A DNA stretch of 58,350 nucleotides from Roseivirga sp. (GTDB taxonomy: Bacteria; Bacteroidota; Bacteroidia; Cytophagales; Cyclobacteriaceae): NCBI GenBank assembly GCA_021404565.1, contig JAAWWF010000046.1:1-58350 (forward strand). Reading direction: 5' to 3'. The position numbers and the translations under genes are program-made. The stretch's first letter is position 1; each line of letters begins with the position of its first letter. Shown here piece by piece: positions 27,401-36,845 of the stretch. The notes under the pieces are model-generated. The model worked only from the letters and a program-made list of their open reading frames with translations. It had not been told where the DNA came from and ran no database searches.

Positions 27401-29993
27401 TGTAAACGAACCCTATACCCTGGGGCGGTTTGGTACCAATAATCAGGGTTTGACTAACTGGTTTGATGGAGAGGTGCTGGAGGTGTTTTCATACACCGCG
27501 AGACCCAGCGATACCGAAATACAGCAGATTGAGTCTTATCTGTCACTCAAATATGGTGTGACCCTGGACCAGACCAGTCCCCAAAACTACCTGCGGTCTG
27601 ATGCCAGCATTATATGGAATGCCACGGATGCTTCAGGGTATACAACCGATATAGCTGGAATTATGCAGGATGACAATTCAGGCTTATTGCAAAAGCAGGC
27701 CCGAAGCCAAAATGACGGGGCTATCCTCACAGTGGGAGTTGGAACACTTTCAGCGACAAATGCCGCTAATAATGGCACTTTTCCTCAGGATGGCGCTTTC
27801 TGGATCTGGGGTCATAACACTGGTGCGGTGACTAAAGCCAGCGTAATTAATACGGACCTGCCAATACAAGTAACAGAAAGAACTCCTCGTGTCTGGAGAA
27901 TAAGTACCTCTGAGCCTTCTCAAAACCTGTCTTTTTCTTTTGACCTGACTGGCCTGGGGTATACCCTGAATGCCGATGATTTCAGCCTTATTCTATCTGG
28001 TACATCCAATATGGTCAATGGGGTGAGCCATACCGGGGCCGTTATTAATGGAAACGAAGTCACATTTTCTAATATAAATATACCAGTGGGGAACAACTTC
28101 ATATCTCTGGGGACGGGCAGAACTATTTGCGGACCTGGTGGAGTGGCTACGGACCTGGAACTCTGGCTTCGGGCCGATGAGGGTACCAATACCACTACTG
28201 ATGGAGGAAGCATGACCGATTGGGCAGATCAGAGTGCCCAGGGAAGAGATGCTATTACAGTGGATTTGGGAGGAGGAAGTCCGGTAGCACCCACTTATGA
28301 ATCAGAGGAGATGAATTTTAATCCGGGTATCAGGTTTTACGATGCCAACAGCACAAACAGTAGCTATATGAAGACCACCAATGGCAATGATGTTGATAGC
28401 CAGTTTATGATATTTGCTGTTTATAAAAGTACACAGACCGATGGCACGGCCAATAGCATGACGAACTCACCAGCCCTGGTTGGTGCTGATGTTTCCGGAG
28501 ATGCCGATTACGGGATGGGCATTCAGGATGGTAAACCCTGGCTGAATGCAGACAATACCAATACTTTCAGCATTCAGTCAACTACACAGTATAATGATGA
28601 TGAACCTCTGATCCTATCGGCTTTCAGAACCTTTAGCGGTTTCGGTAATTTTGGTGTAATCACCGTGAATTCGGAACCTCCGATCGCCACGTCTGTAAGC
28701 ACCACAACTTTGTCCAGCCCTACGGATTTTGGTATCGGAAACCACAGCAGCCCAACCACCGCAGCACAGTTCAACGGTGTAATCGGAGATGTGCTGGTTT
28801 ACTCCAGCGTAAAAGGATTTGAAGACAGGATCAAAATTGAGTCTCACCTGGCCATCAGGTATGGCATTACCAGAAATGGTATAGACGACACCAACTCGGT
28901 GGGTCTGGATGACCGGGACTACCTGATCTCTAATGGCAGCTCAGTCTGGGATTACGATGTGCAGGGGAGTACCTATTACAATGATATCGCTGGTATTGGC
29001 ATCGACAACGGTGGTTGTCTGCTACAGCTCAAATCGAAAAGCAATAATGATGATGCCCGGGTAACGATATCAGTCAGTTCGTTTACCAACGATAATTCAT
29101 TCCTGCTTTGGGGTAATGATAATGCGGCACTGGAAGATTCGAATAATCGGGATTTTGATGAATCACAGGTCAAAAGCAGACTCAATCGTGAATGGAGAGT
29201 GCAGGAATCGGGGGTTGTGAATCAGGTATCACTGGAATTTGACCTGACAGGTATCACAGGACCTACGGGCATTAACACGAATGATTTATCTCAGGTGGTG
29301 CTTATGACCGATGCTGACGGGGATTTCACGGGTGGTGCCTCAATTTTTTCTCCGGCCTCTACCTCTGGAAATACAGTGAGTTTTTTAGTGGATCTGGCAA
29401 ACGGGGACTATTTCACCATAGGTTCCACAGAACCTGCTGCTCTGCCTATTGTATTGAATTCATTTGAGGCCAGGGCAAATGAAGGAGATGTGCTATTGCA
29501 ATGGGAAACCTCCAGTGAAACGGATAACGCTTTTTATACGATAGAAAGAAGTGCGAACGGAATTGATTTTGAATCAATTGCTTATCTGGACGGTGCAGGT
29601 ACCAGTAGCGCAGTGAACCAATATGAATATGTTGATCTCAGCCCGGGAGAAGGCGTCTATTACTACCGATTGAAACAAACGGATTTTAACGGGACTTTCA
29701 CTCATTCTGAAGTGCTGAGAGTAGAGGTGGTAAATGCTGATTTTGAACTCAGGTTCTATCCAAACCCTGTCAAATCAGGTATACCCTTTGTTATAGAATT
29801 CAAAGGTGTAGAAATTCTGCTCGAATCTATTCAGATTATGGCTGTGGATGGTAGACTGGCCAGGTTTGTACCTATGGAAAGTAGAGAAGCAAGGTTGATC
29901 AGGATTGATACGCAAGGCCTCCAGCCGGGCCTATATCTGATAAGGCTATTGGTAAATGGGCAGGTGATGACACATAGGCTGATAATAGAATAG
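24486..29993 (+). CDS. giant T9SS protein with three LamG/DUF8202-like modules
   Basis: 1835 aa. Signal peptide (1-20). An unrecognised N-terminal region (~21-325) is followed by three related modules starting near residues 328, 782 and 1215. Each opens with GPGGxxxxLxxWLKADEG and a LamG/concanavalin-like fold. Each continues with ESYLALKYGITLDQ, a body with AGIARDDDSELLQ, and WGHDxxAL...RxWRVxE, matching the DUF8202-type region of Bacteroidota surface proteins. An Fn3-like segment (~1650-1745, LNSFEARANEGDVLLQWETS) precedes a T9SS sorting domain (FYPNPVKSG ... THRLIIE). LamG folds commonly bind glycans, so an adhesion or substrate-binding role is likely. The gene runs opposite to the surrounding cassettes and converges on SprB giant 2. 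Confidence 0.85.
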   Translation: MYLRLSLGALLFLCSVVKAQNPISGITTSSNTATSTSYTATSPADAMNSINVSTSYQINNGTGTNIGVSAYTIGGSSYSNFLQPDSLVIRRTDGGSFLNVWYTMDQINSGTSPATLVLEPDRANDLEAMYQAGNVNTGFDDLLINTDDIDGYAPPQVERVDVLWYSGMVSCAPANVVFTIIERGGDDDIRVAAITALDVNGDPSAYGSTVLIEANDWPQTGSAFSNFMVLRRTALGQNPLPLLNRGVLAGQSSEVVQGMAVSLQDLGVSSGQVIYGYSIFAADTDESNMGIDLTDIATFPTNTVASDSGLDLVAGLSAAVSDGDCLIEAVGPGGYQASLVTWLKADEGALTTAGGSTPSDGGSAGFWEDQSVGNYDFENTGVAPFYRSSSSTINFNPTIDFVASSQRDLSIEKNEDYNFKAIDSGFEKKMIHLAFRTGSDIQIRQQLLDHAGDVTGISAYVESGNLYASAWQRTNVGSGSPWNDAASTVFLSKAVAADTEYVLSLEFEGNVSVTGTLKAYLNGDQFGILSSVGLLFNEKDDIGIGDATGTSRYEAGTQNADSFEGEISEFVYINEPSSISSVQRKKTESYLALKYGITLDQSSAQDYYNSAGNVVFDATNPTALGGFLSYNSNIAGIARDDDSELLQASSKSEHPGDVLSISRNGGFSTDNTWFMWGHDGDALTLQNTDVPVSVTNRLSRVWRVAETNDAGLLELTFDLTGLGLSTDPADFSLLVASSGSNGSFSSSSIISGGSMNGFLLTFTGVSLSNGEFITLSAAANMVGPGGVANNLSFWIKANDGTNTTTDGVEVTSWSDQLGLYSASATAGTAPVYVESGANYNPGITFNGTDELMSATGGLNTVTYYLVIRPDNAFSTSTTAETPLGFEVSSTAATNNVGGLFLGDQFGAATLITHLVGTGTTLYARGLSGTSVTLEAGKPYVLGVRTNAGSTETEISLNGLLVDNGGFSTLLEAVNEPYTLGRFGTNNQGLTNWFDGEVLEVFSYTARPSDTEIQQIESYLSLKYGVTLDQTSPQNYLRSDASIIWNATDASGYTTDIAGIMQDDNSGLLQKQARSQNDGAILTVGVGTLSATNAANNGTFPQDGAFWIWGHNTGAVTKASVINTDLPIQVTERTPRVWRISTSEPSQNLSFSFDLTGLGYTLNADDFSLILSGTSNMVNGVSHTGAVINGNEVTFSNINIPVGNNFISLGTGRTICGPGGVATDLELWLRADEGTNTTTDGGSMTDWADQSAQGRDAITVDLGGGSPVAPTYESEEMNFNPGIRFYDANSTNSSYMKTTNGNDVDSQFMIFAVYKSTQTDGTANSMTNSPALVGADVSGDADYGMGIQDGKPWLNADNTNTFSIQSTTQYNDDEPLILSAFRTFSGFGNFGVITVNSEPPIATSVSTTTLSSPTDFGIGNHSSPTTAAQFNGVIGDVLVYSSVKGFEDRIKIESHLAIRYGITRNGIDDTNSVGLDDRDYLISNGSSVWDYDVQGSTYYNDIAGIGIDNGGCLLQLKSKSNNDDARVTISVSSFTNDNSFLLWGNDNAALEDSNNRDFDESQVKSRLNREWRVQESGVVNQVSLEFDLTGITGPTGINTNDLSQVVLMTDADGDFTGGASIFSPASTSGNTVSFLVDLANGDYFTIGSTEPAALPIVLNSFEARANEGDVLLQWETSSETDNAFYTIERSANGIDFESIAYLDGAGTSSAVNQYEYVDLSPGEGVYYYRLKQTDFNGTFTHSEVLRVEVVNADFELRFYPNPVKSGIPFVIEFKGVEILLESIQIMAVDGRLARFVPMESREARLIRIDTQGLQPGLYLIRLLVNGQVMTHRLIIE

Positions 29994-30020
29994 TGTCTAA
30001 GCCCTCTTTTGGTTAATCTC

Positions 30021-30052
30021 AAAAAAGAAAGGGCCACCCCGAAGAGCGACCC
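30021..30052 (-). terminator. terminator of SprB giant 2
   Basis: On the minus strand, GGGTCGC pairs with the GTGGCCC arm (plus positions 30046-30052 and 30031-30037). It uses two G-U pairs that work only in the minus-strand RNA, and is followed by TTTCTTTTTT. It lies 24 bp past the giant's stop and is nearly identical to the terminator at 39855. Confidence 0.75.
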
Positions 30053-30076
30053 ATTCATACTTCTGGCTAAAGAGTA

Positions 30077-33000
30077 TTATTCTTTTTTCATCACCTTTTG
30101 ATTTAGCTTAACTCGTCCGTCTTTACTGACTACAATGGCCAGAAAGATTTTTTGTCTGATCCCGGAAATATCCTTACGATATTCCTCCTTTTCTTCCTGA
30201 ATGATCGTACGGTCCAGTGAATTACCGTTCAGACTTACCAATCTGATCTCATCTCCCGCAGCAAGCCTTGAGAAGGTCAGGTAGTCGCTTACGGGGTTAG
30301 GATAAGCTGAGACGATTTCTATGCCCGGAACATCTATTGAAGTGACAATAAGCGAACCTGAGGTGCTGGCTGTACAGCCATTGGCATCCCTTACTGTTAT
30401 GGTATAATCACCATTGGCCAGGTTATCAAAGCTTGATGAAGACTGGAAGTTTGTACCATCAAGCGAATACTCATAAGGACCTACACCTCCGGTGGCTGTG
30501 ACATTGATTGTATTGTCACTGACCACCGTTGCAGTTACACCAAGTGCTGCCGGCTCTGATATGGAAGTAGTTATTACAGTGGTACAGCCATTGGCGTCTT
30601 TGACCGTGACGGTATAGTCACCGGCTGAGAGTCCGGTAAAGGCAGCCGGGGATTGAAAAGTGGTGCCATCCAATGAATACTCGAATGCCCCTGTTCCACC
30701 AGAGGCTGTCAGGCTGATTTCTCCGTTGCTTTCTCCAAAACACAGCACTTCAGTTACGGTTGCACTGAGCATAAGAGTAGCAGGGTCAGCGATAATTGCG
30801 CTGGTGCTGGCAGTACAGCTATTGGCATCGCGAACAGTGACGCTATAGGTGCCGGCAGTAAGGTTTGTAAAGCTATTGCTGCTTTGGTAATTGATACCAT
30901 CCAGGCTGTACTCTAAGGTGCCGGTACCTCCACTTGCTGTTACAAAAACCTCAACATTGGCATCTCCATGGCATAGGGGTGGTACTACATTGGTACTGGA
31001 AATCACAATAGGATTGGGCTCTGAAACCACAGCAGATGCCGTGGCAGTACAGCCCTGACTGTCTTTGACGGTGATCGTATAGGTACCGGCTATCAGGTCT
31101 GAGAATTTGTTAGGGCTTCCGAAGGGGCCACCGTCAATGGCATAAGTATATGGAGCTGTACCGCCTGCCATATTTACGGTGATTCCCCCATCAGAGCCAT
31201 TGTGACAAAGCACAGAAGATGTTTCAATGCTCATGGTCAGTGCATCAGGTTCTGTGATGGTGAAAGTGCTGGAAGCTTCACAGTTATTCGCATCCCTTAC
31301 TGTCAGCGTATAACTGGCGGGAGCAAGAGCCGTGAGGTCAACGCTACTGTTGAAAATTGTACCATCCAGACTGTAGCTATAAGGGACAGATCCACCCGTC
31401 ACTGTAATACTGGCTTCTCCATCATCTGCACCGTGGCAACTTACCTGTGAAACTACAGTAGTGGAGGCGGTCAACACAGCCGGTTCAGCTATTGTCACGA
31501 CTTTGCTGGCTGTGCAGCCCTGACTATCCTTTACCGTAAGGGTATAGCTGCCTGCACTTAGGTTACTGAAAGGCCCGCTCTGAAAATTAGTGCCGTCCAG
31601 GCTGTATTCATAGGGACTGGTGCCACCTAGTGTAAATCCAGCGATTTGCCCATCAGCATCACCATTGCAAGTAATATCTACTGCTTCGAAATTGAGGGTT
31701 AGTGGGTCTGGTTCTCCCACCTTGGGTGAGATACTTTGTGTACAGCCATTGGCATCTTTCACAGTGAAAGTGTATTCACCTGCTGTCAGTCCGGTAAAGG
31801 TGGCATTGGAAGAAAAACTGCCGCCATTGATGGCATACTCAAATGCTCCGCTGCCATTGGTAGCGGTCAGCATTACACTGCCATCACTTGCACCATGACA
31901 AGAAGCAGGGGTAACCGTTGCCTGTAAGTCAATAGCTGTTGGTTCGGTGATCTGTACCGATGTTGTGGCAATGCAGTCGTTGGCATCCTTAACTGTTAAA
32001 GCGAGGGTACCTGCACCAAGTCCGCTGAAGGTAGCTGTGTTTTGAAAGCTCACTCCATCAATGCTGTACATATAGGGAGCGGTTCCGCCTGTTGCACTTC
32101 CTGAAATGGCTCCGTCACTTCCTGAATTACAGGTGACATGACTGTCTGCGGTGGCAGAGACCATCAGGACTGCCGGCTCCGTAATCGTAATCATAGAAGC
32201 AGTTGTACAACCTTTTGAATCCTTCGTAGCAATGGTGTACGTACCTGCAGCCAGGGCATCAAAGATTCCACTCGTATTGTTGAAATTCACCCCGTCCAGG
32301 CTATATGAATAGCCAGGATTACCTCCTGATGCAGTCACAGTGAGACTCCCATCGGTTTCCCCAAAGCATGAGACCTGATTGTTGACCACGACAGTGGAAC
32401 TGAGCATTGGCGGGTCAATTAACTGGCCGGTGGCAGTGGCTGTACAGCCGTTGGTATCTCTTATGGTGAAATTATAGGTGCCCGCCCCGAGGTTTGAGAA
32501 AGTGGCTGAGCTTTGAAAATTCGTACCATCTATACTGTACTCGTAGGCACCCGTACCTCCGGTACCTGATAGGTCAAAGCTGCCATCACCATCTCCGTTA
32601 CAGGAGGGGTCGGTGAAATTGTTGACAGTCAGTAAAAGTTGAGCCGGCTCCGAGAGTGTTTCGGTCAGTGTGATTGTGCAGTCATTATCATCTTTGACAG
32701 TAATGGTATAATTGCCGGCCGTAAGGTTCTGAAAACTGTCGGCTGATTGAAAACTGGTTCCATCAATGCTATAGCTATAATTACCGGTACCTCCAGCGGC
32801 TGATACCATGATAGCACCATCGTTACCGCCATGGCAGGATGTATTGGTGGTGATCAAAGTAGCCGTAATCAAATCTGGTTGATCTACTGTGAAATCATGC
32901 TCCTGAATGCAACCATTAGGATCTTTTACATAAGCAGTATAATCACCTGCTGCCAGGTCGGTAAAGCTGCTGGCGGAACCAAAAGTGGTACCATCTAATG

Positions 33001-36000
33001 AATACGCTAATGCCCCTGCAATCGGTGAAGTGGCTATAATGGAAATTACTGCATCACTATCACCAAAGCAGGCAAGATCAGCATCAAAATCGACCGAAAT
33101 GGTACTGCCGGCCGGTTCTGTAATCATAAGATCGGTGGTGGCAATACAACCATTCACATCTTGTACGTAGAGGGTGTTGAGCCCGGCACTTAAACCTGTC
33201 AATACCTCAGGTTGGCTGGTGAAACTGCCGTAGCTTACACCATCTGAGCTGAATTTGTACAATGGGGTCCCGCCACTGGCCGTGACCGTGACACTACCGT
33301 CATTTCCATCTTTACAACTCACATCGGTATCTACCGTGCCCGATAGCTGAAGTTCTGCAGGCTCAATAAGGACGGTTGTTTTTATAGTAAGGCAACCTTG
33401 ATCATCTTTGATGATTACGTTCACGGAGCCATCACCCAGGCCGGAAAACACATTCGACTGCTGAAAATCTGTTCCGTTGATGCTATAAGTATAATTACCC
33501 GATCCACCAGTGACATTGGTTATTGTGATTTCCCCGTTCATACTTCCAAAACAGGTAGGATCCAGAAAGTTGACACTGGCGTTTATACCAGAAGGTTCTG
33601 AAACGGGAACAGAAATTTGAGTGGTACAGCCGTTATCGTCTTTAATGGTTACGTTATAGGAGCCAGCTGCCAGGTTTGAAAAAGTGGGAGAGGTCTGGAA
33701 ATTACCTCCGGGAATCATATACTCGTAATTGCCTGCCCCACCGGCCGTATTAATCATGGTAAAACCACCATCTGCCACACCACAGGCCGATGCAGCTGTT
33801 GCTGAATAGAATGCTGTGATTTCTGTGGCCTGGGTGGTTACTGTAGCAGCCTGACTGATCACGCAGCCGTTAGCATCTTTTACAAAATAGGTGTAGCTGC
33901 CAACGGTCAGGTTGTTGAAAATGGGAGAGGTCTGGTAGTTTACTCCATCGAGGCTATAAGTGTACCCCTGTGTGCCGCCAGTTACCGCAGCAGACAAACT
34001 GCCATCCGCACCTCCAAAACAGGTTACATCAAAAGGAAATATGTTAATTATTTGCAATTCATCCGGCTCAGTTAGCATAAGAGAGGCCGTGGCATTTGTT
34101 CCATTGGCATCTCGTGCTATTACAGTATAGGAACCCGGCATTACATTCGTAAAATCAGGACTTCCCTGAAAATTGGTACCATCGAGGCTATAGGAATAGG
34201 GAGCAATACCGTGGGTAGCGGTAATGCTGATGTCTGCTGTCTCACCAAAGCAATTGATTTCTTTGGTAATGTCAATTGTGGGAGGTGTTGTACCCGTAAT
34301 ATTGACTGAAACTGTTTTAAAACAATCAGTATTAGTGCCGGCAGATTTTACCGCAACTGAATAAGTACCAGATGAAAGGTTGTTGAAGACATTGTTGGTA
34401 GAGAATGCACCTCCGCCCAGGCTGTATTCGAAATTGCCACTGCCTCCGGAAGCTGAGATTGTGACGGAGCCAGAGTTGGCACCATTGGTAGCATTTTGAA
34501 TGGTAGATTGCACCGTTATTTCCGGTACGATGGCACCAATAATGGTGACTGCAATACTGTCCTGGTCTGATGAGGTAGTGTAGTAGTCATGGTAAGTGCC
34601 CGGTGCATTATAGCTGTTACTTCCCATCGTAATGCTTTCACCAAAACATACATCGGTTTGATTTTGAGAGGTAGTGAAACTGCCCTTGGTCATGCCGATA
34701 TTAAGGTTTTCTGTACCGACTATGGGGTTGTAAGTTATAGTACCAATACCACTGTCAATGTCATAAGCGGAGGACAGGCTGGCATTGAGGAGAAGTCGCG
34801 TACTGCTTTGGTAGGCATGGGTAACATTAATACCTGTGGAAAACTGCTCAACCGATGTGATGTGGTGGAAACCACCCAGCAGATTAATCACCTGAGACCC
34901 TGAAGGGATCGTAGAGGTTTGTGAATCAGAGATCCAGGTAGATTCTTCTGAGAAGTGGGCTGAAACCACAAGCTGTGTTCCGAAGCTTGATAAAGACTTA
35001 AGGGTTTCCGCAGAATTGTCTTCACCACCGTAGGAACTACCTGTTACAAAACTCCCGTTGCCCGATTGATACTCTGCCAGGAAAATTCCGGCTGAACTCG
35101 TTGTGACCGCATCCACTGTATTATTGGCATCCTGCGGGTTCAGGTCCAGCCTGTCTCTGTCTCCTGAGCTACCGTCACCATAAAGATCCTCCCAGGGAGT
35201 TCGGCCACCAATTACTACCCTTCCCGTTCTTACGCTCATCTTCCGGTTGCCCGCTATATTACCTGCTCCGAGGTTCAGGCCCCAATCGAAATTGAGCGAG
35301 GCGTCATATTTAACCAGATAGTTGTTGTCCCGGGCTGTATTTCCAATACTGAAAGTACCCGCTGCAGAAGGGTCCAGGTCAACTGCTGCCTTGGTATGGC
35401 CGTAGATATAAACGGCATCATCTGCATCGGTTTCCATGGCTTTGATGTTGGCTGACTCTGAATTACTGAGGGAGGCAGATATCTGCGATTGCAATACTGC
35501 GTCTTCATCGTAACGTCCCAGGAAGAAATATCTTAAAGCGGAATTATTGCCCACACTAGTGACCGTTCCGGGATCAAAGTCCATATCGTTGATGCCAAAT
35601 GTGGTCATGCCAAGCACGAATCCGCCATCAGATTTTGTATTGATATGGTAATCTGTATCACCTGAGGGAGCTTTAAAGGTACCGGACTTGGAAAAGGCGA
35701 GTTGACCATTACTGTCGTATTTGGCTATGGCATGTCCTGCAGTTGTATGGCTGATAGTTGCCAGGTTTGACGGGTCAAAGGCAATGCCGCTGATGACCGG
35801 AGCCAATACAAATATCTCACCAGTTGAGCTGATGGCCACAGATGGCTTTCGTGTATTGCTGATGCTTTCAAACTGGATACTTCGCTCATAGCTACCATCT
35901 TCATTCAGGATAACAATGGCATAGGCTACGGTAAGTCCGTTGCCATTAGTTTTACTCAGTGTCACCGTAGCATTTCCCGGATCAGCGTCAATAGATCCTG

Positions 36001-36160
36001 TGAACTCAAAGAGGTAGTATTGTAAGCTCCCTACCACCTGGTAGTCTACTACATTCACCCCGTTTAATGCTACTCTGTTACCAAATTCAAACTGGTATTG
36101 TGCCAGGGCCAAACCTGAGCTTAGCACAATAAGAAATGCTGTAAAAAATAATCTCCTCAT
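30077..36160 (-). CDS. giant SprB-repeat T9SS surface protein, cassette 2
   Basis: 2027 aa. Signal peptide (1-20). N-terminal region (~21-520) with propeller-like blades (IAKYDSNGQLAFSKSG ... WGLNLGAGN). It ends in the linker DVCFGESITMGSNSYNA, PGTYHDY then DSI, also seen in cassette 1. Around 17 SprB repeats follow, the first ones degenerate, then a cap repeat without CxGxxDG (VSDNTINVTATGGVGPYEY) and a T9SS sorting domain (AYPNPVSDYLTF ... LNQKVMKKE). Repeats beginning DITCNGDADGQIAG and QVSCHGADDGEASITV occur in the same order in SprB giant 3. The last ~80 residues are almost identical to giant 3. Expected at the cell surface as an adhesin. It starts 3 bp after its lipoprotein. Confidence 0.9.
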   Translation of the reverse strand: MRRLFFTAFLIVLSSGLALAQYQFEFGNRVALNGVNVVDYQVVGSLQYYLFEFTGSIDADPGNATVTLSKTNGNGLTVAYAIVILNEDGSYERSIQFESISNTRKPSVAISSTGEIFVLAPVISGIAFDPSNLATISHTTAGHAIAKYDSNGQLAFSKSGTFKAPSGDTDYHINTKSDGGFVLGMTTFGINDMDFDPGTVTSVGNNSALRYFFLGRYDEDAVLQSQISASLSNSESANIKAMETDADDAVYIYGHTKAAVDLDPSAAGTFSIGNTARDNNYLVKYDASLNFDWGLNLGAGNIAGNRKMSVRTGRVVIGGRTPWEDLYGDGSSGDRDRLDLNPQDANNTVDAVTTSSAGIFLAEYQSGNGSFVTGSSYGGEDNSAETLKSLSSFGTQLVVSAHFSEESTWISDSQTSTIPSGSQVINLLGGFHHITSVEQFSTGINVTHAYQSSTRLLLNASLSSAYDIDSGIGTITYNPIVGTENLNIGMTKGSFTTSQNQTDVCFGESITMGSNSYNAPGTYHDYYTTSSDQDSIAVTIIGAIVPEITVQSTIQNATNGANSGSVTISASGGSGNFEYSLGGGAFSTNNVFNNLSSGTYSVAVKSAGTNTDCFKTVSVNITGTTPPTIDITKEINCFGETADISITATHGIAPYSYSLDGTNFQGSPDFTNVMPGSYTVIARDANGTNATASLMLTEPDELQIINIFPFDVTCFGGADGSLSAAVTGGTQGYTYSLDGVNYQTSPIFNNLTVGSYTYFVKDANGCVISQAATVTTQATEITAFYSATAASACGVADGGFTMINTAGGAGNYEYMIPGGNFQTSPTFSNLAAGSYNVTIKDDNGCTTQISVPVSEPSGINASVNFLDPTCFGSMNGEITITNVTGGSGNYTYSINGTDFQQSNVFSGLGDGSVNVIIKDDQGCLTIKTTVLIEPAELQLSGTVDTDVSCKDGNDGSVTVTASGGTPLYKFSSDGVSYGSFTSQPEVLTGLSAGLNTLYVQDVNGCIATTDLMITEPAGSTISVDFDADLACFGDSDAVISIIATSPIAGALAYSLDGTTFGSASSFTDLAAGDYTAYVKDPNGCIQEHDFTVDQPDLITATLITTNTSCHGGNDGAIMVSAAGGTGNYSYSIDGTSFQSADSFQNLTAGNYTITVKDDNDCTITLTETLSEPAQLLLTVNNFTDPSCNGDGDGSFDLSGTGGTGAYEYSIDGTNFQSSATFSNLGAGTYNFTIRDTNGCTATATGQLIDPPMLSSTVVVNNQVSCFGETDGSLTVTASGGNPGYSYSLDGVNFNNTSGIFDALAAGTYTIATKDSKGCTTASMITITEPAVLMVSATADSHVTCNSGSDGAISGSATGGTAPYMYSIDGVSFQNTATFSGLGAGTLALTVKDANDCIATTSVQITEPTAIDLQATVTPASCHGASDGSVMLTATNGSGAFEYAINGGSFSSNATFTGLTAGEYTFTVKDANGCTQSISPKVGEPDPLTLNFEAVDITCNGDADGQIAGFTLGGTSPYEYSLDGTNFQSGPFSNLSAGSYTLTVKDSQGCTASKVVTIAEPAVLTASTTVVSQVSCHGADDGEASITVTGGSVPYSYSLDGTIFNSSVDLTALAPASYTLTVRDANNCEASSTFTITEPDALTMSIETSSVLCHNGSDGGITVNMAGGTAPYTYAIDGGPFGSPNKFSDLIAGTYTITVKDSQGCTATASAVVSEPNPIVISSTNVVPPLCHGDANVEVFVTASGGTGTLEYSLDGINYQSSNSFTNLTAGTYSVTVRDANSCTASTSAIIADPATLMLSATVTEVLCFGESNGEISLTASGGTGAFEYSLDGTTFQSPAAFTGLSAGDYTVTVKDANGCTTVITTSISEPAALGVTATVVSDNTINVTATGGVGPYEYSLDGTNFQSSSSFDNLANGDYTITVRDANGCTASTSGSLIVTSIDVPGIEIVSAYPNPVSDYLTFSRLAAGDEIRLVSLNGNSLDRTIIQEEKEEYRKDISGIRQKIFLAIVVSKDGRVKLNQKVMKKE

Positions 36161-36163
36161 GGT

Positions 36164-36613
36164 TTAATTGGTTTTGCTCAGATTAAATGTGAAAGCTCCG
36201 GTAATTCCCTGGGCACCGTTGGCTGTACCGCGGACGCTGGTGATGTTAAAAGTCAGACTCAGCGTTGTGGGGGTAAGGTTGGCGATGGTTATATCCACCC
36301 CATCATCTCTTCTGATCAGGTCGAAATTTCCATTCACAAAGTCGAAGGTGCCCTGAACTGGCCAGGGGTTGCCACCATTTACGGTAGAATAAGTTTTAGT
36401 ACCCTCTACGGAGAGGACGAAGCCTGTATATTGGCTGGTGACATCCTGATTGTCATTGGTTACGGAATCTATCCGCCAGGAAGCAGCCAGCTCTTTCAGT
36501 TTTTCCTCTTCAGGGTCGGGATCGTCTTTCTTGCAGCTCACCAGTGAATGGCTGAGAACCACTATACAGAGTACGTAAAAAATCAAATGATAAGGTTGTC
36601 TTTTTGTGTTCAT
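36164..36613 (-). CDS. small surface lipoprotein, cassette 2
   Basis: 149 aa. Signal peptide with lipobox SLVSC followed by KKDDPDPEEE, nearly the same export tag as cassette 1. The mature part reads LAASWRIDSVTNDNQDVTSQ, then YSTVNGGNPWPVQGTF, RRDDGVDITIANLTP and a closing GITGAFTFNLSK. It is clearly paralogous to the other two cassette lipoproteins. Three bases separate its stop from the start of SprB giant 2. The upstream gap 36614-36845 holds two GATGAACCT copies (36645 and 36680), which are noted but not convincing as a regulator site. Confidence 0.82.
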   Translation of the reverse strand: MNTKRQPYHLIFYVLCIVVLSHSLVSCKKDDPDPEEEKLKELAASWRIDSVTNDNQDVTSQYTGFVLSVEGTKTYSTVNGGNPWPVQGTFDFVNGNFDLIRRDDGVDITIANLTPTTLSLTFNITSVRGTANGAQGITGAFTFNLSKTN

Positions 36614-36845
36614 AAAGTCCGGTTTTCGATGAAAATGACTTTAAGATGAACCTTATCAGCTCGTCAGGGTGGCAAGATTGATGAACCTCAAAATTTTATT
36701 GGTGTAGCTTCAGATTGTTTTGGTAAGGCATGAATTGAGGTAAGGTGTATTGCGTATTGAATACCTCAGTATTGGGTGTTTTCAGGGATGTATATTGGCG
36801 TTAGTGAGTTAGCACGAACTGTGCTGCCGGGGTGATGACATCCAC

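Noticed and set aside
36645-36688. Two GATGAACCT copies upstream of lipoprotein 2 as a LytTR site
   Set aside because: The 35-bp spacing does not fit the usual two direct repeats about 21-22 bp apart, and I find no counterpart upstream of lipoproteins 1 or 3.
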